The notes under the pieces were generated by a model. That model was not told the origin of the DNA and searched no databases. It saw only the letters and a program-made list of their open reading frames with translations. 10,481 bases of DNA, from positions 1 to 10,481 of the forward strand of contig JBEKCL010000125.1 in assembly GCA_050014895.1 (NCBI GenBank), in the 5' to 3' direction. The stretch comes from JAFGLP01 sp050014895. GTDB lineage: Bacteria; Chloroflexota; Dehalococcoidia; GIF9; UBA5629. Position numbers and translations under genes: made by a program. Shown here piece after piece: positions 7,136-10,481 of the stretch (within the stretch, counting starts at the first letter, position 1; the number at the start of each line of letters is the position of its first letter).

Positions 7136-8551
7136 TTAAATCCCGTCGATACCCTGTAGATGAATAATGGTGTCAACACGATCAACGTCGCCCGGCGAAA
7201 GAGTGATTACTCTATTTGCACCTCTGCTCCGGACCTCAACCTGGCGGTGTTCCGGTTCAAGGTATGCGGACTTGAGGCCTTTCCACCGTCCACCCTTGAG
7301 CGTTATCTCGATCGGTCCAGTTTTCCCCTTCATATTGATTACGTGGAGCAGTATACCACCGGCATAGAGAGTCGCAATAGTATTGAAATCCTTTTTATTG
7401 ACGGAGACTCCCTTGACACCGAGCCCCAGGTATCGGACCGGGTACGAATTAAGGAATAATTTCTTCCTCGGAATATACCATTCGCCGAGGGTTTTGAGCT
7501 GCTTGATATGGTCCGGGTAAAGGCTTCCGTCCATCTGGACAGAAGTGCCTGCGCAGAACTTGCCGCCGCAGGCCATGATAACCGCCGCCTGTCGCACAAA
7601 TTCATAGATGTCAGTGCGGAGTGCCATATCCTGCCACCATACTGATGTTGGAGTGATGATCTCCCATGGATGTTTAAAAAGCATCCGGTAAAGATTGGCC
7701 CATTTCCATGTACTTACAATCACGGTTATTATGCCGCCGGCCTCTTCGCGCGTTGCCATGAACGGCCCGTCCAGAGCATGCGCCTCACCAGATGTAAAGT
7801 GCTGGTCTTTATGTGAAGTAAAGAACATCGACGAAAGGTTAAACGCAAGCGCGACGTCGGGATACTTGCCCCTGAAGTGAGAAATCGTGTCCTTTGTTGT
7901 CTTATCGGCCCACCACCAATCCAGCCACATGCCGTCGGGCTTGTACTGTTTAACGATCTCGTCGTACTGACCGCGCAGGTACCTGCCATACGTCTCATAG
8001 ACAGGTCCCGGCAGCAGGCCCAGGAATGAAGGTGTCATGTGAGGGTTTGGCTGTATGGTATCGAATTGCGGGCTGTGATCAAAAACTGATGAATAATAGA
8101 ATATAAACGGGATTTTCTCCTTTCTGCTGAGATCCGCAAATTTCCCGGCATAATCTACATCGGTTTTCCATTTGGTCAATCCAGTATTGAACCAGCATAT
8201 GCCGTCGTGCCATTTGATTTCAAAACTATGATAGTCCAGCCCGATCTCCTTGCTCAAAGCGATCCAATCGTCAATTTTGCAGAACGGGCCGTTAAATTTG
8301 AGGTTGCCGTTTTCATCCGTAATGGATTTATTAAATTCGACGTAATCGCGGTCCCAACCCACATTCGGCCGTTTTTCGATCTGGTACTGTACGGAGACCC
8401 CCGGCTTTTGCCACCATTTCCGCTGGTCCGGTCCCCCCGGGCGCCGATCCTTTCCCCGGAATAGCAGCACAACGACGCGGCCGGCGATGATGGCCATGCT
8501 TTTATAGGTTTCCAGCTTCGTGGCAAAATTCCATTTCATCAGTTCCTTCAC
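7136..8551 (-). CDS. Divergent GH29-like (alpha-L-fucosidase-like) glycoside hydrolase
   Basis: A 471-residue protein with the layout of GH29: a TIM-barrel-like catalytic domain (about 45-350) and a beta-sandwich tail (about 365-471). Recognisable blocks are KWHDG (113-117), matching the KHHDG motif; GMWLDWWW with D211 at the position of the catalytic nucleophile; and HPWE (294-297), matching the conserved WE segment. Two histidines that bind fucose in classical members appear replaced: the HWG-type histidine by Q55 in GVSVQYQ, and the first H of KHHDG by W114. The GTG at 8551 is supported by GAGGTG about six bases upstream. There is no signal peptide, so the enzyme should act inside the cell on an imported oligosaccharide or glycoside. 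It is the first gene of a three-gene operon. Fold assignment is reasonable; fucose specificity is doubtful. Confidence 0.72.
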   Translation of the reverse strand: MKELMKWNFATKLETYKSMAIIAGRVVVLLFRGKDRRPGGPDQRKWWQKPGVSVQYQIEKRPNVGWDRDYVEFNKSITDENGNLKFNGPFCKIDDWIALSKEIGLDYHSFEIKWHDGICWFNTGLTKWKTDVDYAGKFADLSRKEKIPFIFYYSSVFDHSPQFDTIQPNPHMTPSFLGLLPGPVYETYGRYLRGQYDEIVKQYKPDGMWLDWWWADKTTKDTISHFRGKYPDVALAFNLSSMFFTSHKDQHFTSGEAHALDGPFMATREEAGGIITVIVSTWKWANLYRMLFKHPWEIITPTSVWWQDMALRTDIYEFVRQAAVIMACGGKFCAGTSVQMDGSLYPDHIKQLKTLGEWYIPRKKLFLNSYPVRYLGLGVKGVSVNKKDFNTIATLYAGGILLHVINMKGKTGPIEITLKGGRWKGLKSAYLEPEHRQVEVRSRGANRVITLSPGDVDRVDTIIHLQGIDGI

Positions 8552-8648
8552 AAAAGCACCTCGTATTGTCCCACTTTCTCATTCTGTCCGGAATTTAGCA
8601 TCTTAATTCGTACGGAGCTAACTTCATATGTTCCTTTACGCTTGCATC

Positions 8649-8677
8649 AATTTACTAGCATTTCATTGTGCTGTCAA
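8649..8677 (-). promoter_or_regulatory. Promoter of the glycosidase-cupin-ADH operon
   Basis: On the minus strand a perfect TTGACA (8672-8677) is followed after 17 bp by TAAATT (8649-8654, four of six). Transcription would begin near 8642, leaving a leader of about 90 nt before the GTG at 8551. The leader holds an imperfect inverted repeat: TCCG/CGGA (8587-8590 and 8613-8616) enclosing GAATT/AATTC (8591-8595 and 8605-8609) with a 3-nt bulge. This lies downstream of the start site, where a repressor or leader structure could act. Confidence 0.5.
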
Positions 8678-8691
8678 TTCATGCCAGGGGA

Positions 8692-8736
8692 CTCCGGACG
8701 TCACGGAGAATCCGGGGAGTTCATTGAACTCCCCGG
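8692..8736. terminator. Tandem hairpins, possible terminator of the small membrane-protein gene
   Basis: A near-perfect palindrome (8712-8736) has a 10-bp GC-rich stem, CCGGGGAGTT pairing with AACTCCCCGG, around CATTG. The two flanking loop bases on each side could also pair, to 12 bp. Next to it CTCCG (8692-8696) pairs with CGGAG (8704-8708). The hairpins lie about 47 nt past the stop of the small membrane-protein gene and before the operon promoter, a fitting place for a terminator or boundary. Neither strand shows a T tract, so intrinsic termination is not certain. Confidence 0.4.
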
Positions 8737-8782
8737 CACGCGGGAAGTAGATATCATTACCTGCGGTTGAAGTAAAGTTGAC

Positions 8783-8995
8783 TTATTTCTTCCTGAAGAA
8801 TATCTCAGTAGCCCCGATTATAATTAGCACAAACCCAAGAAAAACGCCGATGATTAATAAATATCCTGAGAACCCACCGGTGACTTTGCCCTGTCCTAAT
8901 ACATTGAAACTCGAAATAATGCTCATTATTGAGTATGGAATTATTAGAATCAATAACAGGACTCCGATCACTACAAATACTATGCCAAGCTTCAT
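8783..8995 (-). CDS. Small membrane protein with two predicted transmembrane helices
   Basis: A 70-residue hydrophobic protein of unknown function. The first membrane segment spans about residues 3-27 (Val, Ile and Leu rich). A short polar loop with glycines follows (about 28-42), then a second segment at about 44-66 ending in FFRKK, which suggests both ends face the cytoplasm. The ATG at 8995 is chosen because GGGAGA lies about seven bases upstream. An in-frame ATG at 9037 would add 14 residues but has no such site and overlaps the candidate -10 box. It resembles generic two-helix small membrane proteins and has no diagnostic motif. It stands between the transposase relic and the sugar operon and appears to be transcribed alone. 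Confidence 0.65.
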   Translation of the reverse strand: MKLGIVFVVIGVLLLILIIPYSIMSIISSFNVLGQGKVTGGFSGYLLIIGVFLGFVLIIIGATEIFFRKK

Positions 8996-9020
8996 CTCTT
9001 GTCTCCCAGTTCCAAAATGA

Positions 9021-9026
9021 ATTATA
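9021..9026 (-). promoter_or_regulatory. -10 box of the small membrane-protein gene
   Basis: A perfect TATAAT on the minus strand is placed so that transcription starts near 9014, about 19 nt before the ATG at 8995. No convincing -35 box is seen 16-18 bp upstream. That upstream sequence is the end of the transposase relic, so the promoter may have formed at the element's edge. Confidence 0.35.
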
Positions 9027-9033
9027 CTGATCC

Positions 9034-9165
9034 TCACCCCATCTTAGTACCAGACGAAATGTTAGTTTGCGGGGACATGATCAAGAGGATCAATAATTTA
9101 TCCTTTGCAACCGTCAAAGCATATTCGAGTGGAGCCAGATTACCCAATGCTTAATGAGGTCGCTC
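9034..9165 (-). pseudogene. C-terminal remnant of an IS3-type transposase
   Basis: Translating the minus strand from 9165 gives ERPH, a stop codon, then ALGNLAPLEY, and runs on to a TGA at 9034-9036. ERPH(S/N)ALGxLxPxE(Y/F) is the well-known C-terminal signature of IS3-family OrfB transposases (rve integrase core). Here the residue between H and A is replaced by TAA, and nothing of the DDE catalytic domain remains upstream because the methyltransferase gene begins there. It is therefore a dead fragment of about 40 codons. The right end of the old element probably lies near 9020-9034, but no inverted-repeat partner or target duplication could be found. Confidence 0.65.
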
Positions 9166-10059
9166 TTAGGCTGTATACCGGGCGATGCAGACCTGATACC
9201 TATCCAGGGCTTGACGGACCTCTTCTTTGTCTAAAGGTACTTTGGAGATACAGGTAACCTGGTCCAATACGAAGCTACTACTACGCAATGAGGCTTGAAA
9301 TCCTCCGCGCAAAAGAAAATCCAGGAGCTCGTGATTATTAGCAAAGTAGTGAATTTTGGTTTGTGTTTTCCGTTCTAAACCCTTCTTCCAGAGCTTTAAT
9401 ATCCATGTACCTCTGTCACCATCATACGGATAGAAGTCGGGAGTTATCCAGATTCCAGCTATTGAGTACTTATGAAAGAACCTGATGATATTGTCCATCA
9501 GTTTTTGCTTCTCCTCAATGGATAAGTAACCCGCCAATCCCTCGTGAATTATGGCTATATTACTTTTTTTAGCGTTGAAAAACTTTTGTCCGAGACGGTC
9601 CCAGTCGTCATAGTCAAGCGCGTTTAGGGGGAAAAAATGGTGATTGATGGCCTGCGAAATGCCTTTTTCAATCAGTATATTGCCAAATACCTGCTGTTTA
9701 ATGCTAAGCATATCCGGCAAATCGGTTTCAATATACAGTTTGTTGCTCCCTATCCATTCAAGGCCCCTGGCCGACAGGCCGCAAGCAATCTCTACCACAG
9801 CATAGCTGTCATCTAACTCTTGCAGCACGCCGTTAACTGATAAATACCTACTTTCCAGAGAAGCTAACTTGACCATGCTGTGGGGAGCGAATCTTGTCAA
9901 TCGGGAGAGAATAGGTCCCATACCGGCAAATAATCGTGGCTTTGTTATCAGCTTGACCGCTCTGTAAAGCTCTTTTGAATAAGGTAAGTCCGTATATTTT
10001 GCTCGCAGGGCGGACACCATGACTGCAGTGGGGCTGATTTTAGAATAATCTTTAGTCAT
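9166..10059 (-). CDS. LCM/PPM1-like SAM-dependent O-methyltransferase
   Basis: A 297-residue class I methyltransferase of the leucine carboxyl methyltransferase-like group, which uses S-adenosylmethionine to methylate carboxyl or hydroxyl groups on proteins or small molecules. SAM motif I is VVEIACGLSARGL (88-100), the usual (E/D)xGCGxxxR pattern with alanine in place of the first glycine. The second-strand acidic segment is YIETDLPDM (109-117). The motif IIHEGLAGYLSIEEKQKL (170-187) matches the family's EGLLxYL block. The N-terminal helical part carries the ALRAKYTDLP segment typical of the group. Length is normal (about 270-310). The ATG at 10059 has only a weak purine stretch (AAAGA) upstream. 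Its stop TAA is followed directly, in the same frame, by the transposase relic, so the extreme C-terminus may have been changed by that element. The substrate is unknown. Confidence 0.85.
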   Translation of the reverse strand: MTKDYSKISPTAVMVSALRAKYTDLPYSKELYRAVKLITKPRLFAGMGPILSRLTRFAPHSMVKLASLESRYLSVNGVLQELDDSYAVVEIACGLSARGLEWIGSNKLYIETDLPDMLSIKQQVFGNILIEKGISQAINHHFFPLNALDYDDWDRLGQKFFNAKKSNIAIIHEGLAGYLSIEEKQKLMDNIIRFFHKYSIAGIWITPDFYPYDGDRGTWILKLWKKGLERKTQTKIHYFANNHELLDFLLRGGFQASLRSSSFVLDQVTCISKVPLDKEEVRQALDRYQVCIARYTA

Positions 10060-10091
10060 TTGTTCTTTGAAAAAACCGGTTAATGCATAAC

Positions 10092-10100
10092 ATTATAGCA
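10092..10100 (-). promoter_or_regulatory. Extended -10 promoter of the methyltransferase gene
   Basis: On the minus strand TGCTATAAT is a perfect extended -10 element (TGn plus TATAAT). The -35 region (TTTTCT at 17 bp) is poor, as is usual for extended -10 promoters. Transcription would start near 10085, giving a leader of about 26 nt before the ATG at 10059. Confidence 0.5.
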
Positions 10101-10374
10101 ATCCAGTTAATGATAGAAAAACACTGTGAATTAACTTACAATAATTGTTACGCACAGCTTTAATTTTAAGTATGGAGTCCAGGAAACATATATTGTCTAT
10201 CTCAAAATTTCACATATTTATAAGGCATTTCTGATTGCATATAAATCGATACACCCAATTCATCGCATTTATAATTCTGTGTTCAGATTTTTCATATATT
10301 ACAGATGGATCTCACAAAAGAGAACCAGATTTAATATTACCCTGACCAGGTATCGACACCGGTATTAACCTTTC

Positions 10375-10420
10375 GAGGGAGGAAACGCTGATTGCATCGA
10401 TGCTGTCTATTTCCTCCCTC
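10375..10420. repeat. 11-bp inverted repeat with a nested 10-bp palindrome
   Basis: GAGGGAGGAAA (10375-10385) and TTTCCTCCCTC (10410-10420) are perfect reverse complements separated by 24 nt. Inside the loop GCATCGATGC (10394-10403) is itself a perfect palindrome. The result is a long cruciform or hairpin with a purine-only arm. No T tract follows on either strand, so it is not a standard terminator. It could be a structured RNA element, a protein-binding site, or one copy of a REP/MITE-like repeat. Confidence 0.6.
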
Positions 10421-10481
10421 TACAAAGATTAGCTACCTGTGAGGATATGTATTTTGTGGAAGCCTGGGGTATTGAAACCGG

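Larger units (their letters stand above)
10060..10481. other. AT-rich stretch without a convincing gene
   Basis: About 420 bases upstream of the methyltransferase. The near end holds that gene's promoter. The middle (about 10100-10330) is AT-rich with no tRNA, repeat or coding signal that I can support. The far end holds the long inverted repeat at 10375-10420. A plus-strand frame is open from 10369 to the window end and contains an ATG at 10447 (MYFVEAWGIETG). Its GAGG lies only two bases from the ATG and the frame runs through the inverted repeat, so I cannot call it a gene. Confidence 0.4.

Noticed and set aside
7132..7185. Longer cupin start at 7185 overlapping the glycosidase gene
   Set aside because: It adds 18 residues that overlap conserved coding sequence of the upstream gene; the ATG at 7131 fits a tightly coupled operon.
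9078..9092. Short inverted repeat TGATC-aagag-GATCA
   Set aside because: It is only 5 bp and lies inside the transposase relic, where it is better explained as leftover element sequence.
10450..10481. ATTGAAAC near the window end, the typical 3' end of many CRISPR repeats
   Set aside because: Only one copy is seen and the window ends right after it. No second repeat or spacer spacing can be shown, and the preceding bases lack a recognisable repeat structure.
10369..10481. Partial plus-strand gene running off the window end (ATG at 10447)
   Set aside because: The spacing between GAGG and ATG is only two bases, only 12 codons are visible, and the frame passes through a strong inverted repeat. 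It cannot be judged without more sequence.

Overview
The window looks like chromosomal sequence from an uncultivated, probably anaerobic bacterium. The protein styles (a ketohexose-phosphate PfkB kinase, a CrtI-like flavoprotein, an M20 deacylase with a GPGGHGALPF motif, an LCM-type methyltransferase) fit Chloroflexota, perhaps Dehalococcoidia-like. That placement rests on impression, not on a search. Composition is uneven: the kinase gene is clearly GC-rich, while both window edges are AT-rich. Together with a transposase relic this suggests an accessory, patchwork region. No RNA genes, CRISPR array or intact mobile element were found.

Layout. 3-284: 3' end of an unrecognised gene that begins outside the window, possibly frameshifted near its stop. 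563-1921 (-): M20 family zinc amidohydrolase. 1922-2105: divergent promoter region with a good sigma70-type promoter on each strand. 2106-3608 (+): orphan CrtI/phytoene-desaturase-like FAD oxidoreductase. 3609-3878: leader region with a -10 box and a hairpin. 3879-4814 (+): 1-phosphofructokinase-like PfkB kinase. This kinase converges on a compact three-gene operon running the other way (8551 to 4875): a divergent GH29 (alpha-L-fucosidase-like) glycosidase, a type I phosphomannose-isomerase-like bicupin, and a short iron-dependent alcohol dehydrogenase. 8783-8995 (-): small two-helix membrane protein. 9034-9165 (-): decayed C-terminal remnant of an IS3-type transposase. 9166-10059 (-): LCM-like SAM methyltransferase. 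10060-10481: no convincing gene, but a strong 11-bp inverted repeat with a nested palindrome.

How the genes may work together. The operon genes are separated by only 4 and 17 nt and share one candidate promoter (TTGACA-17-TAAATT). The order glycosidase, sugar(-phosphate) isomerase-like cupin, iron ADH reads as a small sugar-processing pathway: release of a sugar, isomerisation of it or its phosphate, and reduction or oxidation of a short aldehyde or alcohol. The convergent kinase could supply the phosphorylation step, though nothing in the sequence proves they are co-regulated. The glycosidase lacks two of the three histidines that contact fucose in classical GH29 enzymes, and the kinase departs from the usual GGKGINV(A/S)R substrate motif. 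The dehydrogenase is shortened in two loops. The substrate may therefore be neither fucose nor fructose-1-phosphate. This cassette is the best candidate for something undescribed in the window.
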